A program made the position numbers and the translations under genes. A stretch of 64,000 bases of DNA from Phyto melanocephala (taxonomy: Eukaryota; Arthropoda; Insecta; Diptera; Rhinophoridae), in NCBI GenBank assembly GCA_941918925.1, contig OW799234.1:11871001-11935000 (forward strand). Reading direction: 5' to 3'. Positions 25,101-35,298 of this stretch are shown here, piece by piece. How positions within the stretch are numbered: position 1 is the first letter of the stretch; the number at the start of each line of letters is the position of its first letter. Below the pieces are notes generated by a model. It was not told the origin of the DNA. It searched no databases and saw only the letters and a list, made by a program, of their open reading frames with translations.

Positions 25101-27695
25101 AAAAATAAAAAAAAAATAAAAAAAAAATTTTAAAAAAAATTTTTTTGGCTCAGCTGGGATTCGATGCCACGTTTTTTCTAACCAGTATATACGTTTGTAT
25201 GTATGTTGTTGTTGTAATGTTGCTTTTGTGAAAAAAAAATCGAGGTGGTCGTGGGTTTTTGCTCATATCTCAGTTGTTTATGTACCGATGTTTCTGATTT
25301 TCAATAGCGATCTACTCCCGAATATTTCTGATATTTTAATACCTCACCCGAGTCCAAGCGATGTCGGGGGGCTTCAAAAAGTTGATTTCAACATACATAC
25401 GGACAGACGGTCAGACGGACAGACGGACAGACTGACAGCGCTTAATCGACTCCCCTATTCATAAGCTTTCAGAAAATATATACTTTATGGGGTCGGAAAT
25501 CAAAATTGTAGAAATTTCACACGGAATGACCCTATACCCTTTTTCACTGTGTGAAGGGTATAATAATATTTATTTGTGAAACCCATGGTAAATGGTATTA
25601 AAACAACAAACATAATTAAATTTAGACCGTATGTTATCATACACTTAATTAAACGAGCATCTGATTTTCCAGAAATTCAAATTGAGGAAAATTCAACAAA
25701 TTTTCTCAATTAGCTGACAAATCCAAAGTACATTTCAAGGCGAATTCATACAGGTGAAATTATCAGCCCAGCTGATTGTGAAACATTTTGTCAAAATTGG
25801 TTGAATTCGCTTTGATTTCATTTATTAATGCAGGGATAGGAAATGTGATTTTGGTTTCGGTATTAAACAATTAACTTGAATGTACTTTTTTGACAATAAA
25901 TGTGCTTAATTTGTGTATACTTTTTGCTTTTGCGTCATTAATAATGTGTTTAAAAAATTTATATTCTGTTTTTAATCAAATTTTATTATATTTAATATGT
26001 AAAAACAACTTTTCCATCCCTGATATACGAATTGGCCTTGACATAAAACATCCCATGAAAAGTTGCTTTGTTGTATCAATTCGCCGTTGCATATACCTTA
26101 TGGATATGCCTTGGTACATTTCATGAATTATATGCAGGGGCGAATTCGACTGAAATCTGAATAAAAGAAAAATAAAATAAAGGCGAATTCATTTTCTTAT
26201 ATAAAGTTTGACATTTTCACATGAACGCAAAAATAATAAGCTGATCAGTTAAGTTGACCCTGTTAAGTGTACCCTATTTGGGACAAGACTGACTACTTTG
26301 TGAATGTGCCTTGGTATTTAATTTTTGTTTAGACAAAATTTCAATGAGTTGTTAAAATCGTTAATTCGTAGAATTTAAAAGCCATATATGCAAATGTATT
26401 TCACATAGTAGCCTTGATTTTTGAACAAATATTCCAGAATGAATGAATCATGTTACAGAAAATTGTTCAAGGCAACTTAATGAATTCACCACAAATAACA
26501 CCCGCTATTATCCCCCAAATGATGTTGCCATATGAACCTTAAATGTCTCTTAAGAAGAGATTAATTATTATGTAAATTTCTTCGATCTTTTTTTATTAAT
26601 TTGTTGTTTTAATTTTTTTGAGCTAAAGATCAAGAATACACAGAAGAAGAGATCAATTAATACACATGAATTGTGTAGTTGTCGGCCGATCTTAAGATTT
26701 ATTTTGTGCTTGACCTAAAATCAAAATTATGTTTTAAACCAGTTGATGAAAAACCTAACGCTTTAAGCATAAATTATAGGCCACAGTCATCTTTAATCAA
26801 TGCATTGTTGCTTATAAAGCCTGTAGTACACGAAATGTTAAAAGCCACATACGCATATGGCTGTGACGTAGTTTTGACGTCATCATAAAGCAGAAGTGTA
26901 TCTGCTTCGGCCACATGTGTTTCAATTGCATTTTTGGACTTAAATACATTTCGTGTAATATCAAAATCTTACCGTAGTGGCTGCATACTACGACTATTTT
27001 AAAAAATCTAATCAAAGTGCTGAACATTTTAGTAACGTTATACCTACATGTGCATGTATGTGACCTTTTACATTTCGTGTACTATAGGCTTAAGTTTGGT
27101 TCAAATAGTTGATTTGGTCTAATTTGGGCTAACAGTCGTGATTCAGCTCTGGTCGGGTCAAGAGCTCGCGCGTCATTGCAATTATCTCTTAGGGGCAATC
27201 AGACCGTGCTTTTTATTTGGCTTCGAGAGTTTCGCGTCTCACTCTCGCATTGGTTAATTGCGTGGCGTCGGTTAGCGGTACTGAGGTACAGTTACCCGGA
27301 GTCTCAATTAACTTTTGCAAAACTTTTAAAAAATAATATTCGCGTTCAGATCCGACTTCCTATATAAAGGTATAGGTCGACTTACGGATACTGAACCTGT
27401 GTGAAATACCCTGGCTCTATGGTTTTAAAATCTTGCCATTAAAATTAAAAATAAACAAACAAATTTAAGCTCAAAGTCTCATAGTATGTATTACAAGCAT
27501 TGAAATCTTGTTAAATGAGTATCAGGGGTATATCTAATTCATATTTTGTCTTTTGTGTTAAATTGTGATTGTGCTTATGCTTTAAAACCCATCCCCTTTA
27601 TAATTTCTTTTTTTTCGCATTTCAGTTTTTGCAAAATTGAGGTTTTGTTACTCATCATGGGTGCCATAAAGGCAGAAAAGAAGAAAAGCATTTAG
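16048..27695 (+). CDS. Candidate two-exon small protein (46 aa), uncertain
   Basis: Exon A opens after a good acceptor (TTTTTTTGTTTCAG, ending 15978). Its ATG at 16048 gives MVFDNFKFSKSRPMLSSVKE and ends in phase 2 at a GTGAGT donor (16118/16119). An exon starting at 27626, after TTTTTTTTCGCATTTCAG, restores the frame and adds FCKIEVLLLIMGAIKAEKKK before TAG at 27693-27695. An AATAAA lies at 28124-28129. The product would have a basic N-terminus, a short hydrophobic stretch and a basic tail. No family is recognised. An upstream ATG at 16031 opens a 23-residue frame overlapping out of frame, which weakens this start. The 11.5-kb intron would hold most of the repeats listed below. Chance pairing of two splice sites is possible. 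Confidence 0.3.
16593..16825 (-). mobile_element. tRNA-derived SINE, copy A
   Basis: On the minus strand it begins GGGTGCCCCGGTGGACTAGT (box A-like) and carries GCGGGTTCGATTACC (box B-like) about 50 bases on. It ends in TTTTCAACCTAACCTAACC. The flanks AGGGATATGGGAA (16580-16592) and AGGGATATGCGAA (16826-16838) form a 13-bp target duplication with one mismatch. The tRNA-like head and variable-length duplication are typical of SINEs moved by LINE machinery. It is not a working tRNA gene: no acceptor-stem pairing was found. Confidence 0.85.
16850..17420 (-). pseudogene. Jockey-like LINE 3' coding remnant
   Basis: The minus strand reads WQSINDRRTRALMRLYRSQF, then GLIGDLTERC and NLPF, and after a shift CRKYDKEAAETVQHFLCH. 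The arrangement matches the C-terminal region of Jockey-type reverse transcriptase ORFs (RS.LR.L.G.LTGH ... CR.C....ET..HFLC.CPA), with the key second Cys and the final CP lost. Multiple stops. SINE copy A sits just downstream on the same strand. Confidence 0.6.
18102..19655 (+). repeat. mini-me-like element interrupted by a Helitron
   Basis: Left part AACAAGTAAGAACGCTATAT with the ATTCGGCCGTGCCGAAT palindrome. Right part: GGCTCAGCTGGGATTCGATG, then a GACAGACGG tract, AGCTTTCAGAAAATATATAC, and GTGTGAAGGGTATA at the end. The Helitron-like element at 18248-19124 interrupts it near the AT-rich segment. The whole lies inside the Tigger-like element. Confidence 0.7.
18248..19124 (-). mobile_element. 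Helitron-like element, copy 1 (tandem-repeat type)
   Basis: Read on the minus strand it starts TCTATATATATAAAAGTGAA with (TG)n and ends GCGCGCCGGGTTTGGCTAG: 5' TC and 3' CTAG, no terminal inverted repeats, as in Helitrons. Inside are about five head-to-tail units of roughly 115-125 bp. Each contains GGGCGTGGC...GCCCAC, AAATTRTAAAGTCATRACAGCT, ATATGTGTGCAAAGTTTCAG and ATCGGTCCAGTGCAAGTACC. It has no Rep or helicase ORF, so it is non-autonomous. Confidence 0.75.
20030..21424. other. AT-rich DNA
   Basis: No gene seen. The stretch around 20570-20690 (AAAACGGTTAGTCCGATATT, then TCGGCTCAGTAGTTTCGGAG) resembles internal Helitron sequence and may be an old fragment. Confidence 0.35.
21425..21608. 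mobile_element. Short palindromic MITE
   Basis: Perfect 34-base inverted ends at 21425-21458 and 21575-21608, starting TTTGCTTATATATTGTCGGT and reaching ATGTAGAAAGG. The loop is 116 bases. No coding content. The target duplication is not clear, so the superfamily is open. Confidence 0.75.
21609..22860. other. AT-rich DNA
   Basis: No gene seen. Contains short simple repeats, (ACA)n at about 22415 and AAATGAAATGAA near 22550. Confidence 0.4.
22865..23330 (-). pseudogene. LINE 3' end (reverse transcriptase C-terminus and tail)
   Basis: The minus-strand frame 23326-23087 encodes RIHLRNLIAIITGHWPVDTF, then CRSCDNEEEVEITEHLYCNCPAF. This is the LTGH block followed by the Cys-rich C-terminal motif of Jockey/LOA-type LINE polymerases. 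The strand continues to a 3' tail with GGTATCACAACGGG, GGACCCAAGTGAGCT and AACCTCTAACCTACC. It is 5'-truncated, as usual for LINE insertions. The tail is shared with SINE copy B at 61629-61824. Confidence 0.75.
23331..24164. other. Unassigned DNA next to LINE remnant
   Basis: Slightly less AT-rich than the flanks. No domain recognised on either strand. It may include more of the decayed LINE body. Confidence 0.35.
24165..24630 (+). repeat. Dispersed repeat, copy 1, split by an inverted-repeat insert
   Basis: Contains ATCGACCTATACCTTCGTAT at 24171, then after the inverted repeat GAGATTCCGGGTAACTGTAA and CCACGCAATTAACCAATGCG with GAGAGTGAGACGC. The same words occur in reverse orientation at 27200-27390. 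TATAAAAG at about 24484 lies between the two conserved blocks, so the unit could be a promoter-bearing retroelement piece. Its class is unknown. Confidence 0.55.
24233..24475. repeat. Long inverted repeat (hairpin), arms 71 and 104 bases
   Basis: Left arm 24233-24303 and right arm 24372-24475. The innermost 34 bases of each arm (24270-24303 and 24372-24405) are perfectly complementary; the outer parts match with gaps. The loop is 68 bases. Both arms also share TTCACTGATTTAAA at their outer ends. Confidence 0.8.
24721..25562 (+). repeat. mini-me-like element
   Basis: Nearly complete copy: CAAGTAAGAGCGCTATATTC and the ATTCGGC/GCCGAAT hairpin; ATACCCTTCACA; a long A/T-only tract; GGCTCAGCTGGGATTCGATG; CGAGGTGGTCGTGGG; the (GACR)n tract ACGGTCAGACGGACAGACGG; CTTTCAGAAAATATATACTT; and GTGTGAAGGGTATA at the end. 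The (GTCY)n tract next to a conserved core is the hallmark of mini-me repeats of Diptera. The exact family name is inferred. Confidence 0.7.
25736..25818. repeat. Small element with CAAGGCGAATTCA-type inverted ends
   Basis: TCAAGGCGAATTCATACAGG on the left and the complement of AAATCAAAGCGAATTCAACC on the right. The same CAAGGCGAATTCA word recurs in the window at 33548-33560 (reverse) and 50536-50575, and as GGCGAATTC near 26135 and 26182. Confidence 0.4.
25830..26814. other. AT-rich DNA with dispersed-repeat words
   Basis: No gene seen. The GGCGAATTC copies at 26135 and 26182 flank a 50-base interval. Confidence 0.35.
26815..27093. mobile_element. MITE with about 40-base inverted ends
   Basis: Left end AAGCCTGTAGTACACGAAAT extends through GTTAAAAGCCACATACGC. 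The right end complement reads AAGCCTATAGTACACGAAAT, then GTAAAAGGTCACATACATGC. No coding content. The target duplication is not clear. Confidence 0.65.
27200..27395 (-). repeat. Dispersed repeat, copy 2 (inverted to 24165-24630)
   Basis: On the minus strand: GTCGACCTATACCTTTATAT, GACTCCGGGTAACTGTACCT, CCACGCAATTAACCAATGCG, GAGAGTGAGACGC, CTCTCGAAGCCAAATAAAAA. The order is the same as in copy 1, but without the inverted-repeat insert. Confidence 0.6.
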
Positions 27696-27699
27696 CACC

Positions 27700-29787
27700 C
27701 GGTCTTGTTTGTGTGTTTATGTTATTTGTGTTATTTTTCGCGCAATACAAAACAAGGATCGCTGTTGATACATGCTCATATTAAAATTCCTTTAAGGAGT
27801 TGCAAAAACAAATTTAGAACAAAATCAATATTGTGTTAAGACCGTTGCCATTGAAATCTGAAGAGAGAAAAAATTAAATCTTTTGAAAGGCATGTGAAAA
27901 TTGTATTTAGATAAAAATCTTAAATCCTTTTGAAAGAAAACAAAATTAGTGTAGCTCTGGGACGAAATTCGTGCAATCAATTATGTGCGAAAATACGAGA
28001 TTTCTTTTGAAACTCATAAAGCAAAAAAAAAAAAACTCGTACGTACGTTGCATACAAAAGCGAGAATGGGGCCTTTAATTAAAGCAATTGCTTTGTTAAA
28101 ACAAAAAAAAAAAACAGAGAGAAAATAAAGTTGCTTTATATTTTAAAGTTTATTTAACTCTTGTTTATTTACAAAAATCGACTTAACGTCCACTACACAA
28201 ATGAAACTATAAATTTGGACATGTGATCGAATTAAGAATTTAAAAAAAAAACTGGTTTTTCCGTCGTCCAAAAATACTAAAAAGGACCTTAACGCAGTTT
28301 ATTTTGTTGGTTGGTTAATAAATACACAGTTAAAAAGTGAAAGTTCCCTTTTTATAGTTTTTCCAATTCAATGGTTTCATTTTGTCAAATATTTAATTGT
28401 ACTGTATAGCGTTGAAATGCATGCATATGTACATACCATATGTGTGTACAAACATACATATGTAGATATACCTTCATAAATGTTTTCCTTTATGTCATTT
28501 TTCAATAATTTAGCAAGTGATCCATAAAATCGCAGCAGAGCAAAGCGCTCAATTTTAAAATCATAAAAAACCACCCGTTTAATTTGAAACAAGTTGCGGG
28601 TAATTAAAACGTTGGTGGCGGTTTATTATTTTCTTTTCACAAAACAAAAATACAAAATGTGAAATCAGACGGAAAATTATTTGTAAAGAAATTGCTCACA
28701 ACTTGTTTGCTGATTTCATTTTTATTTCTGTTTTTTATTTTTTTTTTTTTTTTACAAAAAATTTCAAACGTTTAAAGTCATATTAACCCTAATTTCTATT
28801 ATCAAGTTAATTTTCATAAATATTTTCCTATATTTTAATTACAAAAAGTCATAAAAACTGCAGCAAATAAAAACACTTTAGAAATGTAAATCCTTTTTTG
28901 CCCAGTAATTATTGAGAGGGGTGGTGAACTTCAAAGCATACTTGCTACGCAACAAAAATCTGCATATTTTCCACCCAAATGTTTCAACAAAATGCCAAAA
29001 ACTCGTCATGACATTTGTCAGTCTTATTTGAATTATACAGCAAAACATACATATGTATACGACTATTATAAAATTAAAAAAAAAACCTTAATAAATCGCT
29101 ATATATTTTGAAAACAAAGCAAATCTCTAAACATTTATAAGAACTTTCGCTAATAAGGTAATTTATATGCAGATCCTTTTTTCCAGCGAATTATAATAAA
29201 ATAATCAGTTGTGTGCTTCATTTCCGTCTTTCTTTTCTTTTTTTTTTTTTTGTTATTTAAAGTCCAAAATTATGATATGTATAATTATTATTATAATGCA
29301 ACATTAAAATATGATTATGCTTATCATAAGTTAGTTGGAGCAACAGCTCTTAGAAGTCTAAACAAAAAGCTGTAAAAGTGTATAACGTAACCACCCTTAT
29401 GTATGTAGGGCATGTCCCATAAAAAGAATACTGATGTTAACATTTCACATCGAAGGATTTTTTGTATGTAAGTATGTATGTATGTATGTATGTATGTTAC
29501 GTTTATTAAAATAATGTTTTACTTATTTCAATAAAAAAAAGGATTAAAATTTGTCAATCGGTAGCCCAATAGAAGTGTTTAAAATACATACAACACAAAT
29601 CAAAAAACATTTAAACATATTCCATATCCGTCAGTTAATTTTTTTATGCGTTCGCCAAACGAAAGGTATTTACTTACCCAATTTATATATTTATAAAGGG
29701 TGTTTTTTAAAGAGGTATCTATATTTTTATAAGTTGGCAACACTTTTTTTCATTGGCGTCCATTTAGTCAGCTGCCAAGTGATTTAT
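27700..29787. other. AT-rich DNA
   Basis: If the small ORF is real, the first 430 bases are its 3' UTR (AATAAA at 28124-28129). Otherwise there is only simple sequence, such as (TGTA)n at 29466-29498. Confidence 0.35.
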
Positions 29788-30500
29788 TATACCCTTCACC
29801 AGTGGTGCACAAGGGTATATATAGCTTTGTCATTCCGTTTGTAATTTCTACAATTTTCATTTCCGACCTCATAAATTATATATTTTCTGAAAGCTTATGA
29901 AAACAGGAGTCGATTAAGCCCTGACCGTCTGTCCGTCTGCCCGTCTGTCCGTGTGTTGGTTGAAATCAACTTTTAGAAGCAACTATATGTTCCTCAGATC
30001 TGTATATGGTATCAATCTCTTGGAAATATCCAGGAATGAATCGCTATTGAAATTCAGCACAATCGCCCTATAACTTTCTGAGATATGAGCAAAAAACCAC
30101 GACCACCTCGTTTTTTTACACAATTACAACAACAACATACTTATATACATACATGCAAAAAACATGCCAAAAAAAAAAATTACAAAAAAAAATATATTAA
30201 AAATAAAAAAAATTACAAAAAAAAATTTAAAAAAAATTTTTTTAAAAAAATTGTTTAAAAAAATTTAAAAAAAAAATATAAAAAAAATTATAAAATATAA
30301 ATAATATCTTAAATAAAATAAGATAAAATTTTTTTGGCTCAGCTGGGATTTGGTGCCACATTTAGTATAACCAGTATATACATATGTATGTACGTATTTT
30401 ATATGAGATGAATGGTTATACAAACAATTGTTATTGCATGACTACACGTTGTGAAGGGTATATAAGATTCGGCACGGCCGAATATAGCACTGTTACTTGT
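29788..30500 (-). repeat. mini-me-like element
   Basis: Reverse-oriented copy: it opens TATACCCTTCACCAGTGGTG, then AGCTTATGAAAACAGGAGTC, GTCTGTCCGTCTGCCCGTCT, the CAGCTGGGATTTGGTGCCAC block and GTGAAGGGTATATAAGATTC. It closes with the hairpin and TAGCACTGTTACTTG. It shares its end variant with the older copy at 4749. Confidence 0.65.
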
Positions 30501-30872
30501 TTTTAGTATGGCATAGGGTATACTGGTGGCCGTGACAGCCCAGCTGATTATTATTTCGTGTGTCATATTCTTTTTATTTATTTATTTATTTAAATAGTAA
30601 TACAAAGCCTATAAGGGCAAAAAAAACGTATGGTAATAAAAAATTCTGAGATATAAGTAAATAAAGTATCTATACAAAAATAAAAATTAATATCAGCAAA
30701 ATAATAGATATCTAAAATAAAATTAAATTAATTAATTAAAACATAAATTATAGCTTATAAATAGGCTTCCCAGCCAAATATACAAAATAGAAAAAAAAAT
30801 TAAGTGAATCACACAAGATTATGCAAAAAAAATAAATGTATACATGCGTATATACACATACAGATATATATA

Positions 30873-31013
30873 CAGTAGAAACTCGATTCTTGCACATACT
30901 CGCTTCTTGCACACCTCGATTTTTCCCACACAAATGTTTTTTCCATTACGTACTCAGAACTTGCAACATTAGAAAATTTTTACCACAATACTTGCAACAT
31001 TTTTATACCCTTC
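30873..31013. mobile_element. pogo-like MITE end, truncated
   Basis: TA followed by CAGTAGAAACTCGATTCTTG, with repeated CTTGCAC/CTTGCAACA words, as in pogo-type inverted ends. The mini-me-like copy at 31014 interrupts it, and a matching second end was not found. Confidence 0.35.
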
Positions 31014-31404
31014 ACACAGTGAAAAAGGGTATATATAGGTTTGTCATTCCGTGTGAAATTTCTACAATTTTGATTTCCGACCCCATAAAGTATATATTTT
31101 CTGAAAGCTTATGAATAGGGGAGTCGATTAAGCCCTGTCAGTCTGTTCTTCTGTCCGTGTGTATGTTGAAATCAACTTTTTGAAGCCCCCCGACATCGCT
31201 CGGACCCGGGTGAGGTATTAAAATATCAGAAACATCGGTACATAAACAACTCAGATATGAGCAAAAACCCACGACCACCTCTTTTTTTTCACAAAAAAAA
31301 ACATTACAACAACAACATACATACATACAAACGTGTATACTGGTTAGAGAAAACGTGGCATCGAATCCCAGCTGAGCCAAAAAAAATTTTTTTTTTATTT
31401 TTTT

Positions 31405-31449
<45 letters not shown>

Positions 31450-31476
31450 TTAAAATATTATTTATATTTTTATTTT

Positions 31477-31514
<38 letters not shown>

Positions 31515-31755
31515 TTTTTTTTTTTTTGTTTTATATTTATTATATATTTTAATTATTTTTTTTTTTTTAACATACCCATATGTATGTATAATTTTTAATT
31601 TTACAATGAGATGTTTTTATATATGTATGTTTTTTATATGAATGTACGTATTTCACATGAGATGAATGGTGATACAAACTACTGTTATTGCGTGACTACA
31701 CGTTGTGAAGGGTATATAAGATTCGGCATGGCCGAATATAGCACTCTTACTTGTT
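31014..31755 (-). repeat. mini-me-like element with long poly-T tract
   Basis: Reverse-oriented copy with ATACCCTTCACACAGTGAAA, GTCTGTTCTTCTGTCCGTGT, CAGCTGAGCCAAAAAAAATT and a T-rich stretch at 31381-31570. It ends with the hairpin and TAGCACTCTTACTTG. The poly-Phe frame across the T-rich stretch is not a gene. Confidence 0.7.
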
Positions 31756-34111
31756 TTCACATACTCTTCTCTGTAGATTTTTTGTTTGTTTGTTAGCTAG
31801 AGTAAAGTATATCCCGCCGAGCTAAACTACATGAGTTTAGAGTTAAGTTGTGCGTCAGACGCTTCAGAGGCTTAAAGGCAGTGCAGTAGTCGATAAGCAA
31901 GTCTGCACAAAGCAAACGCGTATCAAAAATTTCTTAAATATTACAAAAAAATGTAAACAAGTTTACAAGTGTACTAACGATTATAAATAATATCTAAATG
32001 TTGTGCTAAAAAGACACATAGAAATGCTTTTAATTGTAAAAAAAGTAAATATTTGGTACTTGCAGCCTCAAAACTTTCACCCAGTCCGGTTTTCATTGCG
32101 AGTAAGAATGGAGTTTCTAATGTATATATAGCTGCATATACACACCCACATAAGTACAAATAGGTATACATACTTATATGTATATGCATATACAAGTATA
32201 TATACATACACATACAAACATACATCCATGAATATACATACTCATGCATACCTATCATTAAGTTAGAGCAGAGAAATAATTAAAAAATTTAAGTCTAAAA
32301 ACATTGTTAGACTGGGAAAAATACGAAGCTCATTGGGCAAGAAATTCCAGCAACGAGCAATTCTTACTCTCAAATTTCAATCGAAAAATTTTAGGAATAA
32401 AAAAAAAACCTGAGGATTCCTAGAGGATCTCAAGACAACAAACTAATTATATAATGCAGAAGGAAAACCCCTACTAATAAAATTATGAAACAAGATCAAA
32501 AAAAGATTTAAAAAAAAGCTCTAACTAACGCTATCACGCTATGTAATTACACCATGGTTAGGCATTTCAACATAAATAAGACTGACACATGAATAGCAAG
32601 TCGTAGATTCGGTAAAAGAACAGTTTTCTCGCGACAATTTAGGATAAGGCCCAAATACATCGCGCTTAACTCGGAATCCACCAGACCGTGCTGGAAAAAA
32701 TTAGACGGACACTTTAAAACAGGTACCTATAAGATATTTTGCAAAGCATTATATAAAGAAAAAATTTCCGTTTTTTATAGTTTTTTTTCTTTTTTCTAGA
32801 TGTAGTACTTTGGTTTTTGCAGTCGGATATTGGAGTGTGATGATTATCGATCATTTTGCTAGAGGCACTAATTTTTTGCTTTAACAGACAATGAAATTAA
32901 GAAAAATTTGTAAAGTCGACCCTCACATTCGGCAACCATAAAAAAAAGAATTGACAATTAATTTAACGCAGTTATCGCAATATGTACTTTTTTCCCAAAG
33001 CAGGTAATGAAAATATAAAATAAAACTGGTTAAGTAAGTCTAATGTGTGTGATCCAGTACTAAGAAAGGAATTGAACTTTCTCACAAAATGGCCTGGAGA
33101 ATAAAGCACAAAAATTCTACAGTATTACAAATTGTATGTCTACTTTTAAATAAAATTGTTTTTATAAACTTACAGTTACATTTTTGAAATAATTATTTTG
33201 AATTTATTACACAAATTTCTGCCAAATTTATCACATATTTTTGCTTTTTAAAACATTTTTCACAATTTTCACAAATTAAAACCACTAACACAAACACAAC
33301 AGCCATTTTACATTTTCTGCATTAAAACTATTAAAAATGTTTTTTATTCTAATTATATCTTATATTTTACTTATTCACCAATTAGCTACTGCACAAATAT
33401 TAATATTTTTATAATTTTTTACACAAATTTAATCATTTTTATAAAATTTTTCAACTAACGCACAATTTTTTTAAAACGGCGCAATGTTAAAGTTTGTTTA
33501 CATTTAAACTAAAGCGAGCAAAAACAATAGCTGGCTTCGTAACATTACTGATGTGAATTCGCCTTGAAAACAAATACAAAAGTAACAGTCAATATGTTTT
33601 TGTACAAGATGCCAAACTGTTACCGTTATTTTGTATATTTCTTAACGTAAGTTTTGTTTGATATTATATATTTTTATGATTAAATTGAAAGTGTTAAGAA
33701 ATAATTTTTTAAATTAAAATTGTTAAAAATTTATATTCTGAGTGAGTACTTACTACGTTATATATAACAAACCAAAACGTTTTAGAAATATGAAACAAGC
33801 GTGCTAGCTTAAAAGCCATAAGTTTCAACAACTCTTGAGAACATTATTGTGATTACATATCAAACGAAATTTAACGAATAATAAATAAAATGATAATAAA
33901 AAATTGCGCATATTGACATACAATTTTACTAACGGAATATTTAAAAAACAAGAATGTATGTAGTTTTACTATTTATATTAACCGGTAGATGGCAGTCATT
34001 ATTCTGTCATAATTTTTTTAGTAGTACCGCAACTTAATAGTTGTAAATTATTATGTTCATATAATCATTTTTTAAAATATCAGTTTTGTGACAAATTTTT
34101 TTATAAAAATA
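31756..34111. other. AT-rich DNA
   Basis: No gene seen. The stretch at 32150-32250 is a TATACATACATAC-type simple repeat. GTGAATTCGCCTTGAAAAC at 33548 is a copy of the dispersed CAAGGCGAATTCA word. Confidence 0.4.
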
Positions 34112-34756
34112 CTAGCTAATACCCGGTGTGCTTCGCCACCCCAAATTTTAGTATTTAATTCATATGGCAGGTGCCACGCGCACTATTGTTAATGCACCCA
34201 TTTTTTCCATAAATGTTTATTTGAATATCAAAGTTGCTTTTGCAAAATTTTAGTACTCTAATCGATATCGTTTTCCAGATATACGAATTTTAGTATTTAA
34301 TTCATATGGTAATGCGACGCCCACTACTGATAATGCACCCTTTTTTTTGCCTAAATGCTCATTTGGATGTCAAATTTGATCTTGCAAAATTTTACTACTC
34401 TAATCGATATCGTTTTTCAAATATACGAATTTTAGTATTTAATTGATGTGGCCGCGCCTACTATTGCAAGTACGCCCATTTTTTAGCCAAATGTTCGTGT
34501 GGATGTCAAAGCTTACCGTAATTAATTTGAAGACTCTAGCTGCATTAATTTTCGTGATATATAATATTTAACACTTATTCTTTAATAGGGCGTGGCACCC
34601 CGCCCACTTACAATTTCAAACCAAAATATAGCCTATAGTTCCTTCCAGATATACAGAAAGATTCTGTGAAAATTTCAAGAAAATCGGTCCAGCCGTTTAA
34701 CCGTCTATAAAGCACAAACAAACATACAAACACACATTGATTTTTATATATATAGA
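34112..34756 (-). mobile_element. Helitron-like element, second subfamily
   Basis: On the minus strand it begins TCTATATATATAAAAATCAA and ends GCACACCGGGTATTAGCTAG, so 5' TC and 3' CTAG. Inside are about three units of roughly 135-150 bp with AATTTTAGTATTTAATTCAT, TGCAAAATTTTA.TACTCTAA and TCGATATCGTTTT. No ORF. It is unrelated in internal sequence to the copies at 18248 and 42029. Confidence 0.65.
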
Positions 34757-35189
34757 TGACCACACTGATCAGATAGAAATAAGTTTCAAATATGTTATTA
34801 TATAGTTTTTTAGTAATGAATCTCTTGGGAAAAATTCCAGGAAAAAAGAATACGCTTGAATTTTTATTTATTTTTTTATTTTAAAGTTAATTTCTAATGT
34901 TTATATAACGTTAGTATATTACTGAGAAATTATTTTATCTTAGGATGATATTTGATGTAGTGTAACAATGTATAAGCAATTAGTTGCAAAAAAAACAATT
35001 ATATTTGCTTTATTATTCACCTGAGTTTAACAATGATTTTAAAATAGAAAAATATAAAAAACTTTTTTAAGACATGAAGCTTTTCTTGTGCTGCTTGGCT
35101 AAATATAGTAAACAAAGTCATAACTAGTTACTACATTCTCCTTATACGCATTTTAAATGTTTTCTAATATTAAGAAATGTCTATGTATG

Positions 35190-35195
35190 TTTATT
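35190..35195 (-). terminator. Polyadenylation signal of the PRPF38B-like gene
   Basis: AATAAA on the minus strand, about 105 bases beyond the stop codon. Confidence 0.5.
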
Positions 35196-35298
35196 CGTCA
35201 GGAAGGAGATAGTTGTAATTGTATGAAAAAAAAAAAACAAATGTATAATAGATTAGTCCTGAAGTCTTAGAAAAAAGGTTTGCGTAATCTAAACGTAT

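Noticed and set aside
31257..31598. 113-codon frame rich in Phe
   Set aside because: It runs through the poly-T tract of a mini-me-like copy; length polymorphism and composition explain it.
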